Shown here: positions 38,447-50,285 of the stretch, in pieces
How positions within the stretch are numbered: the stretch's first letter is position 1
How the letters are laid out: each line of letters opens with the position of its first letter
The notes under the pieces: model-generated
What the model saw: the letters and a program-made list of their open reading frames with translations, nothing else
Databases searched by the model: none
Told to the model about the DNA's origin: nothing
Position numbers and translations under genes: made by a program
Origin: Streptomyces sp. NBC_00659
Lineage (GTDB): Bacteria > Actinomycetota > Actinomycetes > Streptomycetales > Streptomycetaceae
Length of the DNA stretch: 64,000 bases
Assembly: GCF_036226925.1 (NCBI RefSeq)
Contig: NZ_CP109031.1
Coordinates: 5,642,001-5,706,000, forward strand
Reading direction: 5' to 3'

Positions 38447-40621
38447 TCAACTCCTCGATGGATCTGGGGTGGAGGGGGTCAGAAGGCGGAGCAGACGGTC
38501 GGCCACGGCCGGCCGCGCGCCGCCGTCCGGGGCGCGCAGATTGACCAGATGGTGGCTCAGGCGCCTGTGGTCGTTCGCCGTGACGACGAGTGCGGGCAGC
38601 AGCAGCTCCAGGGCCTGCGCGACGTCCGCCCGGCTCCCGGCCAGCACGACCCAGGTGTGCAGGGCGGCCAGGGCGCCACGGGTCTGCCCGGGGTCGCCGA
38701 GCGCGGTCCGCCAGAGGGTGGCCAGGTCACGGGCCGAGTCCGTCTCGTACATGCCGGTGTCGGCGTACCACTCGACGAGCGCGCCCTCCTCGGCGTTGTC
38801 GCAGGCGCGTACGAAGGCCCCCAGCGCGAGCGAGCGGACCGAGGCCGTGTCGTGGTGGAGCAGGCGCACCAGCTCGGAGAGCATCTCGCCGCGCCGTGCG
38901 CCCACCGAGAGCAGCAGGGCCGTCGAGTCGACCAGGTTGTCCGCCTCGGTCCTGCTGCCGCCCCCGGTTCGGGCGCGGGCGGCGAGCGCGCTCAGCGCCG
39001 GGCCCGCGAGGTCGGGGCGCAGCGGGGTGAGCAGGCCGAAGGCGCGGATCGCGGTCCAGCGGCGGGCCCAGTGGGTGTCCGTGCACCACTGGGTGAGCAG
39101 GCGCAGGACGACGGGCGTGTCGAGGAACTGGGCGAGCGTGAGGGTGTTCGCGGCGGTGAGCCGGGGACCGAAGGCCTTGGACACCGCCCAGCCGTCGATC
39201 AGCAGCTCCATCGCCGAGGGCAGGTCGGCGTGGGCCAGCAGCGCGGCGGCAGCGGCGGCCCGGGTCCGGACGACCGGACGTCTGTCGCGGGCCAGCTCCT
39301 TCAGCCAGGAGACCAGCGCGGGCCGCGCCGACGGATGGCCCGTCCAGACCTCGCCGAGCAGTACCCGGGGGGTGTTCTCTTTCTTGAAGCGGGCCGTGAA
39401 CTGGGGCACCGAGCCCCATTTGGTGGTCTCGACCCGTACCTCGCCCTCGGCCCACGCCCGCTCCAGCCGGGTCTCGGCGGGGAGTCCGAACACCGGGATC
39501 TCCGGCGGCTGCCTGGGATGCTGGAGCCGCTGGAAGTGCACGTACAGCGTGTCGGCGAGTTCGGCGGCGAGCACGTACGGCGCCTGGTCGAAGACGGCGA
39601 GGGAGATGAGGAACGCCTTGTCGCGCAGGGTGGCCTCGGGGTCGCCGAGCCACTCCCGGCACTGCCGCTCGACGGCCGCGTGCCCGAAGTCGGCGAGGCG
39701 GGCCGCCGCCTGTTCGCCGCCGTCGTAGCGGGCCACCTCGACGGCGAACCGGGCCACCTCGGCGGGCCGGTGGGCGCCGCGCGCGAGGAAGTCGCGGACG
39801 GGGCCGAGGGCGAGCAGACCGGCGAGGTCTCCGGGCTCTTTCCGCAGGTCGGACAGGTGGGCGCGCAGCACCGCGGTTGCCTGTGGGGGTTCCCAGGGGG
39901 AGGGGGCGACTCCCAGCAGGAACGGGGAGTTCTCCAGGGTCACGACCAGATACCCGCCGGTCTTCGCGAGCCGGTCGCGGGCCGCGTACAGGTGGGTGTC
40001 GCGCAGCGGGCGGTTGCGGCTCAGCGGCAGATCGCGCAGGACGTGGCCGCCGGGCGCGGAGAGCTGGGTGCCGAGGTTCGCCGGGCCGGTCTCGGCGGAC
40101 AGCGCGTGGACGGCGGGCACGCCCAGGTGGTGCAGGAGCATGAGCGCCGCGGCGTGGCGGCCGGTGGAGTGGGCGCCGGAGAGGACCAGGACGCGCTCGT
40201 CGCGCAGCCGGTCCAGGGTGGCGGCGAAGGAGGGGCCCTCGACGAAGACCGAGGCGAGCGCGTCGAGCCGCTGCCGGGGGATCTCGCCGGAGACGTAGGC
40301 GGTCGACGCGGAGGCCGTCCCGTGGTGGTGGATCTCCGTCTTGCCACCCATGAACACATCACGGGCCGAGCCGCCCGCCGACACCCCGTGCTGGGCCCCG
40401 GCGACCAGGCTGCCGCCGAAGGACGCGGCCTCGTCGAAGATGAATCCCGGGGTGTGCGCGACGAGTTCGCGCTGTGCGGCCCTGGCCTCCTGGGTCTCCT
40501 CCTCGGGCTCGCCCGCGTCGCCGCCCGCCTCGGAGTCCGGGGGCGGCCCCGGGGGCCATGGCGCGTCCGGCGGTGGTGCGTCGTCGGGGCCGCCCGGCGT
40601 CGGGGGCGCGGGGGCCGTCAC
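38447..40621 (-). CDS. STAND/HEAT-like protein with FGGSLVAG motif and degenerate P-loop
   Basis: 724 residues. Residues 1-50 are Pro/Glu-rich. Residues 67-91 hold SFGGSLVAGAQHGVSAGGSA, shared with the cyclase-like protein upstream. A P-loop-like GAHSTGRH (about 149-156) lacks the canonical lysine and Ser/Thr, and a Walker-B-like strand GGYLVVTLENS follows, so ATP binding is doubtful. The rest is helical with HEAT/ARM-like repeats, for example RRPVVRTRAAAAAALLAHAD and DTASVRSLALGAFVRACDN. The GTG start overlaps the cyclase stop (GTGA). It probably is the scaffold or sensor of the cluster; function unknown. Confidence 0.7.
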   Translation of the reverse strand: MTAPAPPTPGGPDDAPPPDAPWPPGPPPDSEAGGDAGEPEEETQEARAAQRELVAHTPGFIFDEAASFGGSLVAGAQHGVSAGGSARDVFMGGKTEIHHHGTASASTAYVSGEIPRQRLDALASVFVEGPSFAATLDRLRDERVLVLSGAHSTGRHAAALMLLHHLGVPAVHALSAETGPANLGTQLSAPGGHVLRDLPLSRNRPLRDTHLYAARDRLAKTGGYLVVTLENSPFLLGVAPSPWEPPQATAVLRAHLSDLRKEPGDLAGLLALGPVRDFLARGAHRPAEVARFAVEVARYDGGEQAAARLADFGHAAVERQCREWLGDPEATLRDKAFLISLAVFDQAPYVLAAELADTLYVHFQRLQHPRQPPEIPVFGLPAETRLERAWAEGEVRVETTKWGSVPQFTARFKKENTPRVLLGEVWTGHPSARPALVSWLKELARDRRPVVRTRAAAAAALLAHADLPSAMELLIDGWAVSKAFGPRLTAANTLTLAQFLDTPVVLRLLTQWCTDTHWARRWTAIRAFGLLTPLRPDLAGPALSALAARARTGGGSRTEADNLVDSTALLLSVGARRGEMLSELVRLLHHDTASVRSLALGAFVRACDNAEEGALVEWYADTGMYETDSARDLATLWRTALGDPGQTRGALAALHTWVVLAGSRADVAQALELLLPALVVTANDHRRLSHHLVNLRAPDGGARPAVADRLLRLLTPSTPDPSRS

Positions 40622-41601
40622 GCGGGCTCACCCCCGCTCCTGCCCAGGTGGACGTCCCCGGTGACCTGCCCGCCGGACACCCCGTGCTGATCCCCCGCGA
40701 CGAGGCTTCCGCCGAAGCTGGGGGAGCCGCCGCTGAAGGTGAGGACGACGTTCGCGGGCGGTGCGGCGGGCTGGGCGGGCTGCTGCGCGGGCGGTACGGG
40801 CTCCCCGGGCCCCCCGGGCTGTTCGGTCCGGGAGGGCTCGTGCGGATCGGGGATCGCCGCCACATTCGGTGCCGCATTCGCCGCCGCATCCGAAGCGGCG
40901 GTCGTCGTCGGATCCGTCGCCGCCGTCGGCTCCGCCCGGGGTGTGGAGGTGGCCGCCCCCGGCGCCGGGCTCTCCCCCGAGCAGTCCGGCGCCGGGGCTC
41001 CCCCGCTTTCACCGGGGCCATGTGCCCCGTGCGGAACCGGGCCGTGCAGCCAGGCCCGCAGGGGTCCGTTCTTGCTGTCCACCGTCACCGCGTGGAAGCC
41101 CTGCGCCGGGATGCCCGGGTGGTCGTGCCGCACGATCCCGGCGTGCACGCTCTCGGAGACGCACAGGGCGAAGTCGTCCGCCCGCTCCCTCAGGGCGGCG
41201 CGCAGCAGCCCGGCGTCGAGGAGCCGGCAGGCGTGGTTGAGGTCGGAGCCGACCCAGCCGTCGTGCTCGTCCACGGCGATGTACCCGGTGGCGACGACAC
41301 CGCGCAGCCGGATCTGGGCGGAGCTGGACGCCATCCGGTTGACCGCGCGGAGCTGGTCGGGCACCTCGGTGAGCAGGGCGCGCAGCAGCGCGGTGACCGA
41401 GGCGTTGGCGTCGATCAGCTCCATCACCGAGTCGCCGCGGTCCGCCCGCAGGCGCAGCCGTTCGTCGATGCCGGCACTCTCCAGCGCGCGGTCCGTGATG
41501 TCGTACAGCATCCGGCGCAAGTAGGCCTGCTCCACGTCGTCCCGGTCGCTGTACCTCTCGATGTCCAGCAGAAGGATCGTCCGGCTCACGGGGTCGGTCA
41601 T
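40618..41601 (-). CDS. Class III nucleotidyl-cyclase-like protein with FGGSLVAG tail
   Basis: 327 residues. Residues 6-180 resemble the class III cyclase homology domain: ILLLDIERYSDRDD with metal-ligand candidate D13, RADRGDSVMEL with D57, and GSDLNHACRLLDA with N122 and R126, the transition-state pair of adenylate/guanylate cyclases. A disordered Ala/Thr/Pro linker spans about 185-290. The C-terminus (293-327) is PSFGGSLVAGDQHGVSGGQV, then GDVHLGRSG, repeated in the next protein. The ATG at 41601 has AAAGG upstream. Catalysis is plausible from the retained residues but nucleotide specificity is unknown; a CRP-like regulator gene lies next to it. Confidence 0.75.
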   Translation of the reverse strand: MTDPVSRTILLLDIERYSDRDDVEQAYLRRMLYDITDRALESAGIDERLRLRADRGDSVMELIDANASVTALLRALLTEVPDQLRAVNRMASSSAQIRLRGVVATGYIAVDEHDGWVGSDLNHACRLLDAGLLRAALRERADDFALCVSESVHAGIVRHDHPGIPAQGFHAVTVDSKNGPLRAWLHGPVPHGAHGPGESGGAPAPDCSGESPAPGAATSTPRAEPTAATDPTTTAASDAAANAAPNVAAIPDPHEPSRTEQPGGPGEPVPPAQQPAQPAAPPANVVLTFSGGSPSFGGSLVAGDQHGVSGGQVTGDVHLGRSGGEPA

Positions 41602-41686
41602 GGTCGCCTTTCGGTGGGGGCCTCGCCTGGCAAGCAGGGTGGCGTCACCGGTGGGCCGGGTGTGAGGGCGGATGTCCCACTCGAAG

Positions 41687-41702
41687 TGTGACCGTGTGCA
41701 CA
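41687..41702. promoter_or_regulatory. CRP-like site upstream of the cyclase-like gene
   Basis: TGTGA-CCGTGT-GCACA matches the classic CRP consensus TGTGA-N6-TCACA except for one base. It is about 86 bases upstream of the cyclase-like start codon, in the 236-base gap after the crp-like gene. Binding is inferred. Confidence 0.45.
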
Positions 41703-41836
41703 GAAGTCGTCCGCAGTCACGGGAGTCCCGGCCGTCAGAGGAGCCACCTCCGGGCGGTCGGCACGGGCGGAGCCGTGGCCGTGAACCGGTACGCGGGCGG
41801 GGCGGTCGGCGCGTCCCGGTGCGGGGGGCTGACGGT

Positions 41837-42550
41837 TCATCGCCGGGCGATCCGCCGCAGGACGTCCATGCGCAGGATCACCATCGTCCGCCGGCCCGTC
41901 AGCACCGCTTCCCGCTCCCGGAGTTCCTTCAGCAGGCGCTGGACCATCTCCCGGGACGCCCCCACCGAGCCCGCCAGCTCCTGCTTGCTCAGCGGGACGG
42001 AGAGCTCGATGCCCTCCTCCGTGCGGTGGCCGTTCGTGCGGGCCAGGTCGAGCAGGAGCGCCGCGAAGCGTTCGCGGACGCTCATGGAGGCGAACTCCAG
42101 GCGGCGCCGGTCGGCGGCGCGGGTGCGGTCCGAGGTGAGGCCGAGCAGGGCGAAGGAGACCGCGGGGGAGCGGGCGAGGAAGTCCCGGAAGTGTTCACGT
42201 ACGAGCGCGACCGTGCGGACCGGCTCCAGGGCCGTCACCGTCGCCGAGCGCGGCCGGCCGGTGAGCGCGGCGGACTCCCCGACGATGTCGCCGGGGCCGC
42301 GCAGCGCGAGCAGCGCCTCGTAGCCGTTGGCGGCGGCCGCCGTCACCTTCGTCCAGCCGTGCGTCACGATCAGCACGTGCGAGGAGGGCTCGCTCTGGTG
42401 CAGGAGCACCGTCCGGGGCGCGTAGGACAGCTCGTGGCCGAGGGACAGCAGCGCGGAGCGGTCCTCGCTCTCCAGGCGTGCCAGGAAAGGCACCCGGTCG
42501 TCCAGGCTCTCGTCCCCGCCCGAGGGCGCGCCTAAGGGTGCAGCCGCCAT
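41837..42550 (-). CDS. Crp/Fnr-family transcriptional regulator
   Basis: 237 residues with the two Crp domains. The cyclic-nucleotide-binding domain covers about 20-140; its phosphate cassette reads GDIVGESAALTGRPRSATVT, with E92, R101 and S102 at the positions that bind cAMP in E. coli CRP. The C-terminal winged helix reads VPLSKQELAGSVGASREMVQ followed by RLLKELREREAVL. The start is ATG at 42550. It is upstream of, and in the same direction as, the cyclase-like cluster, so it is a likely sensor of its product. It is not the canonical Streptomyces Crp locus as far as I can tell. Confidence 0.88.
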   Translation of the reverse strand: MAAAPLGAPSGGDESLDDRVPFLARLESEDRSALLSLGHELSYAPRTVLLHQSEPSSHVLIVTHGWTKVTAAAANGYEALLALRGPGDIVGESAALTGRPRSATVTALEPVRTVALVREHFRDFLARSPAVSFALLGLTSDRTRAADRRRLEFASMSVRERFAALLLDLARTNGHRTEEGIELSVPLSKQELAGSVGASREMVQRLLKELREREAVLTGRRTMVILRMDVLRRIARR

Positions 42551-42757
42551 GAGTCCATCCCCCGTCCCCGATCCGCCCCCGTGGCCGACGCACAGTGACC
42601 GGTGCGCGGCAACGGGTCAACGTACTCACCCAGTGTGTGCGGTGCGGACCGAATCGTGGACTTTCATCGCGGAACCGATGACAAGCTGCGCCAAGTGTGA
42701 AGTGCCCCGAGAATGGATCGGGAGAAGTCCGGCGTGTCGGGCACCACGGCATTTGTT

Positions 42758-42786
42758 TTGACCGAAGTCCATGAGGTAGGTACGCT
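42758..42786 (+). promoter_or_regulatory. Candidate str operon (rpsL) promoter
   Basis: TTGACC (42758-42763), 17-base spacer, TACGCT (42781-42786). Very like the S10-operon promoter at 63399 (TTGACC ... TACGAT). Confidence 0.75.
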
Positions 42787-42905
42787 CTTACCTTGTGCCT
42801 GGGGTGTGCCCTGGCTCTCGTGCGTGCCTTCAGACCGCAAGGGGAGCCGTAAGCGGCCACCGCAATCTGCGCCCTTTTCGCCTCGCGGCAAGGGTCCGCA
42901 GTATT

Positions 42906-42930
42906 CGACACACCCGACCGCGTGGGTCGG
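42906..42930 (+). promoter_or_regulatory. Leader element shared with the S10 operon, copy 1
   Basis: 25 bases beginning CGACACACCCGACCGC and ending GTGGGTCGG, able to form CCGACC-GCGTG-GGTCGG. An identical copy is at 63725-63749 upstream of rpsJ. Probably a conserved ribosomal-operon leader hairpin; its ligand is unknown. Confidence 0.7.
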
Positions 42931-42980
42931 TGGCGTTCCAGGTTAGCTTCACCATTCGGCACACAGAAACCGGAGAAGTA

Positions 42981-43352
42981 GTGCCTACGATCCAGCAGCT
43001 GGTCCGGAAGGGCCGGCAGGACAAGGTCGAGAAGAACAAGACGCCCGCACTCGAGGGTTCGCCCCAGCGTCGCGGCGTCTGCACGCGTGTGTTCACGACC
43101 ACCCCGAAGAAGCCGAACTCGGCCCTGCGTAAGGTCGCGCGTGTGCGTCTGACCAGCGGGATCGAAGTCACCGCTTACATTCCGGGTGAGGGACACAACC
43201 TGCAGGAGCACTCCATCGTGCTCGTGCGCGGCGGCCGTGTGAAGGACCTGCCGGGTGTTCGCTACAAGATCATCCGAGGTTCCCTGGACACCCAGGGTGT
43301 CAAGAACCGCAAGCAGGCCCGCAGCCGCTACGGCGCCAAGAAGGAGAAGTAG
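42981..43352 (+). CDS. rpsL: 30S ribosomal protein S12
   Basis: 123-residue S12, which tunes decoding accuracy at the A site. It starts at GTG 42981 ([20 protein letters not shown]). The streptomycin-related residues are wild type: K43 in [12 protein letters not shown] and K88 in [10 protein letters not shown], so no classical str resistance change is present. The signature [20 protein letters not shown] is intact. First gene of the str operon. Confidence 0.97.
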   Translation: MPTIQQLVRKGRQDKVEKNKTPALEGSPQRRGVCTRVFTTTPKKPNSALRKVARVRLTSGIEVTAYIPGEGHNLQEHSIVLVRGGRVKDLPGVRYKIIRGSLDTQGVKNRKQARSRYGAKKEK

Positions 43353-43355
43353 AAA

Positions 43356-43826
43356 ATGCCTCGTAAGGGCCCCGCCCCGAAGCGCCCGGTCATCATCGAC
43401 CCGGTCTACGGTTCCCCTCTGGTGACCTCCCTCATCAACAAGGTGCTGATGAACGGCAAGCGCTCCACCGCCGAGCGCATCGTCTACGGCGCCATGGAGG
43501 GTCTGCGTGAGAAGACGGGCAACGACCCGATCATCACGCTGAAGCGCGCGCTGGAGAACATCAAGCCCACGCTCGAAGTCAAGTCCCGCCGTGTCGGTGG
43601 TGCGACGTACCAGGTTCCGATCGAGGTCAAGCCCGGTCGCGCCAACACGCTCGCGCTGCGCTGGCTCGTCGGTTACTCCCGCGCCCGTCGCGAGAAGACC
43701 ATGACCGAGCGTCTGCTCAACGAGCTTCTCGACGCCTCCAACGGCCTTGGTGCCGCTGTGAAGAAGCGTGAGGACACCCACAAGATGGCCGAGTCCAACA
43801 AGGCCTTCGCGCACTACCGCTGGTAG
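43356..43826 (+). CDS. rpsG: 30S ribosomal protein S7
   Basis: 156-residue S7 that nucleates assembly of the 30S head. It starts [20 protein letters not shown] three bases after rpsL. The rRNA-binding core has [20 protein letters not shown], and the exit-channel beta-hairpin [20 protein letters not shown] is intact. In E. coli S7 represses the str operon translationally; whether that holds here is not visible. A 39-base gap precedes fusA. Confidence 0.97.
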   Translation: MPRKGPAPKRPVIIDPVYGSPLVTSLINKVLMNGKRSTAERIVYGAMEGLREKTGNDPIITLKRALENIKPTLEVKSRRVGGATYQVPIEVKPGRANTLALRWLVGYSRARREKTMTERLLNELLDASNGLGAAVKKREDTHKMAESNKAFAHYRW

Positions 43827-43865
43827 TCGTTACCCACATCGAGACCGAGAGAAGACTGAAGCCTT

Positions 43866-45995
43866 ATGGCTACCACTTCACTTGACCTGGCCAGGGTCCG
43901 CAACATCGGGATCATGGCTCACATCGACGCGGGCAAGACGACCACCACCGAGCGGATCCTCTTCTACACCGGCGTCAGCTACAAGATCGGTGAAGTCCAC
44001 GACGGCGCCGCCACCATGGACTGGATGGAGCAGGAGCAGGAGCGTGGCATCACGATCACCTCTGCTGCCACCACCTGTCACTGGCCGCTTGAGGACAACG
44101 ACTACACGATCAACATCATCGACACCCCGGGGCACGTCGACTTCACGGTCGAGGTGGAGCGTTCGCTCCGCGTCCTCGACGGTGCCGTCACGGTGTTCGA
44201 CGGTGTCGCCGGTGTCGAGCCGCAGTCCGAGACGGTGTGGCGTCAGGCCGACCGTTACGGCGTGCCGCGCATCTGCTTCGTGAACAAGCTGGACCGCACC
44301 GGCGCCGAGTTCCACCGCTGCGTGGACATGATCAAGGACCGCCTCGGCGCCGTCCCGATCATCATGCAGCTCCCGATCGGTGCCGAGATGGACTTCAAGG
44401 GCGTTGTGGACCTGGTCCGCATGAAGGCGCTCGTGTGGTCCGCCGAGGCGGCCAAGGGCGAGATGTACGACGTCGTCGACATCCCGGCCACGCACACCGA
44501 GGCCGCTGAGCTGTACCGCGGTCAGCTGGTCGAGACCGTCGCGGAGCACGACGACGAGATCATGGAGCTGTTCCTGGAGGGCCAGGAGCCCACCGAGGAG
44601 CAGCTGTACGCCGCGATCCGTCGCGTCACCATCGCGTCCGGCAAGTCCACCGATGTCACGGTCACCCCGGTGTTCTGTGGCACCGCGTTCAAGAACAAGG
44701 GCGTCCAGCCCCTGCTCGACGCGGTCGTGCGCTACCTGCCGACCCCGCTCGACGTCGAGGCCATCGAAGGCCACGACGTGAAGGACCCCGAGCTGGTCGT
44801 CAAGCGCAAGCCGTCCGTGGACGAGCCGCTGTCCGCGCTCGCGTTCAAGATCATGAGCGACCCGCACCTGGGCAAGCTCACCTTCGTCCGGGTCTACTCG
44901 GGCCGCCTGGAGACTGGCACCGCGGTGCTGAACTCCGTCAAGGGCAAGAAGGAGCGCATCGGCAAGATCTACCGCATGCACGCGAACAAGCGTGAGGAGA
45001 TCGAAGCGGTGGGCGCCGGCGACATCGTCGCCGTCATGGGCCTGAAGCAGACCACCACCGGTGAGACGCTGTGCGACGACAAGAACCCGGTCATCCTGGA
45101 GTCCATGGACTTCCCGGCGCCGGTCATTCAGGTCGCCATCGAGCCCAAGTCCAAGGGTGACCAGGAGAAGCTGGGTGTAGCCATCCAGCGTCTCGCGGAG
45201 GAGGACCCCTCCTTCCACGTTCACTCGGACGAGGAGACGGGCCAGACCATCCTCGGCGGTATGGGCGAGCTGCACCTCGAGGTGCTGGTCGACCGTATGA
45301 AGCGCGAGTTCAGGGTCGAAGCCAACGTCGGTAAGCCGCAGGTCGCCTACCGCGAGACGATCCGCAAGACCGTCGAGCGTCACGACTACACCCACAAGAA
45401 GCAGACCGGTGGTACCGGTCAGTTCGCCAAGGTGCAGATCGCGATCGAGCCCATCACCGAGACCGACGGTCCGGCGTACGAGTTCGTGAACAAGGTCACC
45501 GGTGGCCGTATCCCGCGGGAGTACATCCCGTCGGTGGACGCCGGTGCGCAGGAGGCCATGCAGTTCGGCATCCTGGCCGGCTACGAGATGACGGGCGTCC
45601 GCGTCATTCTTCTCGACGGTGGCTACCACGAGGTCGACTCCTCCGAGCTCGCCTTCAAGATCGCCGGTTCGCAGGCCTTCAAGGAGGCCGCGCGCAAGGC
45701 TTCTCCCGTGCTCCTCGAGCCGATGATGGCCGTCGAGGTCACCACGCCCGAGGAGTCGATGGGTGATGTCATCGGCGACCTCAACTCCCGCCGTGGCCAG
45801 ATCCAGGCCATGGAGGAGCGCAGCGGCGCTCGCGTCGTGAAGGGCCTCGTGCCCCTCTCGGAGATGTTCGGCTACGTCGGAGACCTCCGCAGCAAGACGT
45901 CGGGTCGCGCAAGCTACTCGATGCAGTTCGACTCCTACGCCGAGGTTCCCAGGAACGTCGCCGAGGAGATCATCGCGAAGGCCAAGGGCGAGTAA
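43866..45995 (+). CDS. fusA: Elongation factor G
   Basis: 709-residue EF-G, the GTPase of translocation. G motifs are [12 protein letters not shown] (G1), the [11 protein letters not shown] switch (G2), [13 protein letters not shown] (G3) and NKLDRTGA (G4). Domain III-V features such as [18 protein letters not shown] and the domain [22 protein letters not shown] loop are present. The ATG at 43866 follows AGAGAAGAC. It is the third gene of the str operon. One other Streptomyces paralogue (fusB-like) is known in some species; this one has the housekeeping context. Confidence 0.98.
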   Translation: MATTSLDLARVRNIGIMAHIDAGKTTTTERILFYTGVSYKIGEVHDGAATMDWMEQEQERGITITSAATTCHWPLEDNDYTINIIDTPGHVDFTVEVERSLRVLDGAVTVFDGVAGVEPQSETVWRQADRYGVPRICFVNKLDRTGAEFHRCVDMIKDRLGAVPIIMQLPIGAEMDFKGVVDLVRMKALVWSAEAAKGEMYDVVDIPATHTEAAELYRGQLVETVAEHDDEIMELFLEGQEPTEEQLYAAIRRVTIASGKSTDVTVTPVFCGTAFKNKGVQPLLDAVVRYLPTPLDVEAIEGHDVKDPELVVKRKPSVDEPLSALAFKIMSDPHLGKLTFVRVYSGRLETGTAVLNSVKGKKERIGKIYRMHANKREEIEAVGAGDIVAVMGLKQTTTGETLCDDKNPVILESMDFPAPVIQVAIEPKSKGDQEKLGVAIQRLAEEDPSFHVHSDEETGQTILGGMGELHLEVLVDRMKREFRVEANVGKPQVAYRETIRKTVERHDYTHKKQTGGTGQFAKVQIAIEPITETDGPAYEFVNKVTGGRIPREYIPSVDAGAQEAMQFGILAGYEMTGVRVILLDGGYHEVDSSELAFKIAGSQAFKEAARKASPVLLEPMMAVEVTTPEESMGDVIGDLNSRRGQIQAMEERSGARVVKGLVPLSEMFGYVGDLRSKTSGRASYSMQFDSYAEVPRNVAEEIIAKAKGE

Positions 45996-46138
45996 CACAC
46001 CCCGTTTACACGCTTTAGGCTTGACACCGACCGCCGGGGATGACCCGGGAGGGAAAACCTCGGCGGGCGGCATCCCAGCAAAGATCACCTGGCGCCGATG
46101 AGTAAGGCGTACCAGAACCACTCCGCAGGAGGACCCCA

Positions 46139-47332
<1,194 letters not shown>

Positions 47333-47374
47333 TCTTGAGCCTGACTCGGTAGCTACAGCCTGAGCTGAGCTCCA

Positions 47375-47412
47375 GAAGGGGCCCGTACGACTTCGGTCGT
47401 ACGGGCCCCTTC
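47375..47412 (+). terminator. Terminator of the str operon
   Basis: Perfect 17-bp stem (47375-47391 with 47396-47412, GAAGGGGCCCGTACGAC arm) with a TTCG tetraloop. Confidence 0.93.
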
Positions 47413-47431
47413 GCCGTGTCCGGCAACGCGT

Positions 47432-47473
47432 GTCCGGCCCACCTCGCGAAGGGTCCGGTCCACCTCGCGAAGC
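47432..47473. repeat. 21-bp tandem repeat, two copies
   Basis: Both copies read GTCCGG(C/T)CCACCTCGCGAAG, differing by a base or two, between tuf and gdhA. Confidence 0.75.
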
Positions 47474-47585
47474 GGTCGCATCCGTATACGAAATCCGAAC
47501 GAAGTTGCGACGCGGGGGAGGTTTCTGCAGGTGAAACGATTCCTGACGCGTGTCGGCATAATCACGTAACACATCCGTGATTTAG

Positions 47586-49073
<1,488 letters not shown>

Positions 49074-49092
49074 CCGGGCCGGACCCCGGAGA

Positions 49093-49130
49093 AAGGGCTC
49101 GTACGACCGGCCTCGGCTGTACGAGCCCTT
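49093..49130 (+). terminator. Terminator after gdhA
   Basis: AAGGGCTCGTAC with GTACGAGCCCTT, 14-base loop, 12-bp stem. Confidence 0.83.
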
Positions 49131-49144
49131 CGTCATGTCCGGGC

Positions 49145-49540
49145 TCAGGCAGCCTCGGGAACCGGCTGCGGGCCGATCGCCATGACGGCGAGGACCGTCA
49201 GACGCATGACGGCGCCGCCGGCCAGCGCCGCGAGGAGGCCGTCGACATGGACGCCGTAGTCCATCTGCGAGCCGATCCAGGAGACGAGCAGCCAGAGCAG
49301 CGCGTCCTGGACGATCCCGATCGCGGCGAGTGCGAGCACCGCGCCCGGGGGAGCGGTGCGGACGGCGCTGGGGTAGGTGTGGATGAGCTGGTTCACGAGG
49401 AGGAAGACGACACCGCTCAGGACCACTTCCCAGGGCGGGTCCTCGACGATCAGAGAGATGCCGGGCAGCGCGGCGACGGCGAGGGCCGCGCCGAGGTACG
49501 TGCCTACTATGCGTCTTCGTTTGTACATGGACCGGATCAT
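49145..49540 (-). CDS. Small four-helix membrane protein
   Basis: 131 residues of unknown function. Four hydrophobic segments: GTYLGAALAVAALPGISLIV, VVLSGVVFLLVNQLI, GAVLALAAIGIVQDALLWLL, and GLLAALAGGAVMRLTVLAVM. The N-terminus is basic (MYKRRRI), so it is likely inside. I do not recognise the family; the layout fits a holin-like or a conserved actinobacterial membrane protein. The start could be M1 (49540) or M5 (49528). It faces gdhA. Confidence 0.6.
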   Translation of the reverse strand: MIRSMYKRRRIVGTYLGAALAVAALPGISLIVEDPPWEVVLSGVVFLLVNQLIHTYPSAVRTAPPGAVLALAAIGIVQDALLWLLVSWIGSQMDYGVHVDGLLAALAGGAVMRLTVLAVMAIGPQPVPEAA

Positions 49541-49636
49541 CGAACCGGCACGGCGGTCTCACAAGCCCTTGTCACGGAGAGGAAGTGGAGGCCTTCCTGC
49601 GAGTTCCGCGGCCGCGGACGGCGGGTCGAGGCCGGG

Positions 49637-50233
49637 TCAGGTGTTCGAGTACAGCGGCAGGTTCGCCGTGGAGATCGTCCAGTCGGCGATGGTCACGTCC
49701 TCGCCGTAGACGAAGTCCTTACGGGCCGCGTAGCGGGGGCCGTCCGGGGTGGGGTGGATGTCGGTGAGGACGGCGCCGGTACCGGTGCGGGGGTCGAAGA
49801 TCGCGTAGACGGGGATGCCGATCAGGGCGTAGTCGCGCATCTTGCCGACCCAGTCGTTGTCGGGGTTGGAGCGGGAGACCACTTCGACGGCGGCGACGAC
49901 GTCGTGCGGATCGATGGCTGCCTCGGTGTCCAGATCGGTCCAGGCGATGACCATGACGTCGGGGTGGCGCATGATGCCTTCCGGCTCATTCTCCACATCG
50001 GGCGTGCCGTTGTGGGCCAGGAGCTCGTCCGGCATCACCTTCTCCAGCCGGCGGCTGATGTGTGCTGCCGTGACCTCGTGCGGCCCTCCCGGCGACATCA
50101 TGTCGTGGACGATTCCTTCCTTGGTGATTTCGAATTTGCCCGGAAGCGTGTCGTCCATGGGCTCGAGGAACTCGCGCATCGCCCGGTACCGGTGGTGGGG
50201 GTCCCGCCGTGCGTTGTCAGGGGCGATGCTCAT
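49637..50233 (-). CDS. Uma2-family putative endonuclease
   Basis: 198-residue Uma2 family protein (PD-(D/E)XK fold). It starts MSIAPDNARRDPHHRYRAMR with GAGGAG upstream. Catalytic-like elements are MRHPDVMVIAWTDL (Asp) and DVVAAVEVVSRSNPDNDW (Glu with a V following), then KMRDYALIGIPVYAIFDPRT. Many Streptomyces carry dozens of Uma2 genes; their target is unknown, and linkage to mobile or toxin loci is common. Here it sits at the edge of a regulatory and Rhs region. Nuclease activity is inferred from fold only. Confidence 0.82.
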   Translation of the reverse strand: MSIAPDNARRDPHHRYRAMREFLEPMDDTLPGKFEITKEGIVHDMMSPGGPHEVTAAHISRRLEKVMPDELLAHNGTPDVENEPEGIMRHPDVMVIAWTDLDTEAAIDPHDVVAAVEVVSRSNPDNDWVGKMRDYALIGIPVYAIFDPRTGTGAVLTDIHPTPDGPRYAARKDFVYGEDVTIADWTISTANLPLYSNT

Positions 50234-50285
50234 AGCGTGCGCTCCTCGTCGTCTCTGCCCGGGGGCAAGGGTCGTCCCGTTCATG

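Larger units (their letters stand above)
42551..42980 (+). other. crp-like/rpsL intergenic region and str operon leader
   Basis: 430 bases without a gene. The left part should hold the promoter of the minus-strand regulator. The right part holds the rpsL promoter (42758-42786) and a leader of about 190 bases. The leader contains a 25-base element (42906-42930) identical to one before rpsJ. Confidence 0.7.

Noticed and set aside
42981..43352. Streptomycin-resistance substitutions in rpsL
   Set aside because: K43 and K88 are both wild type.
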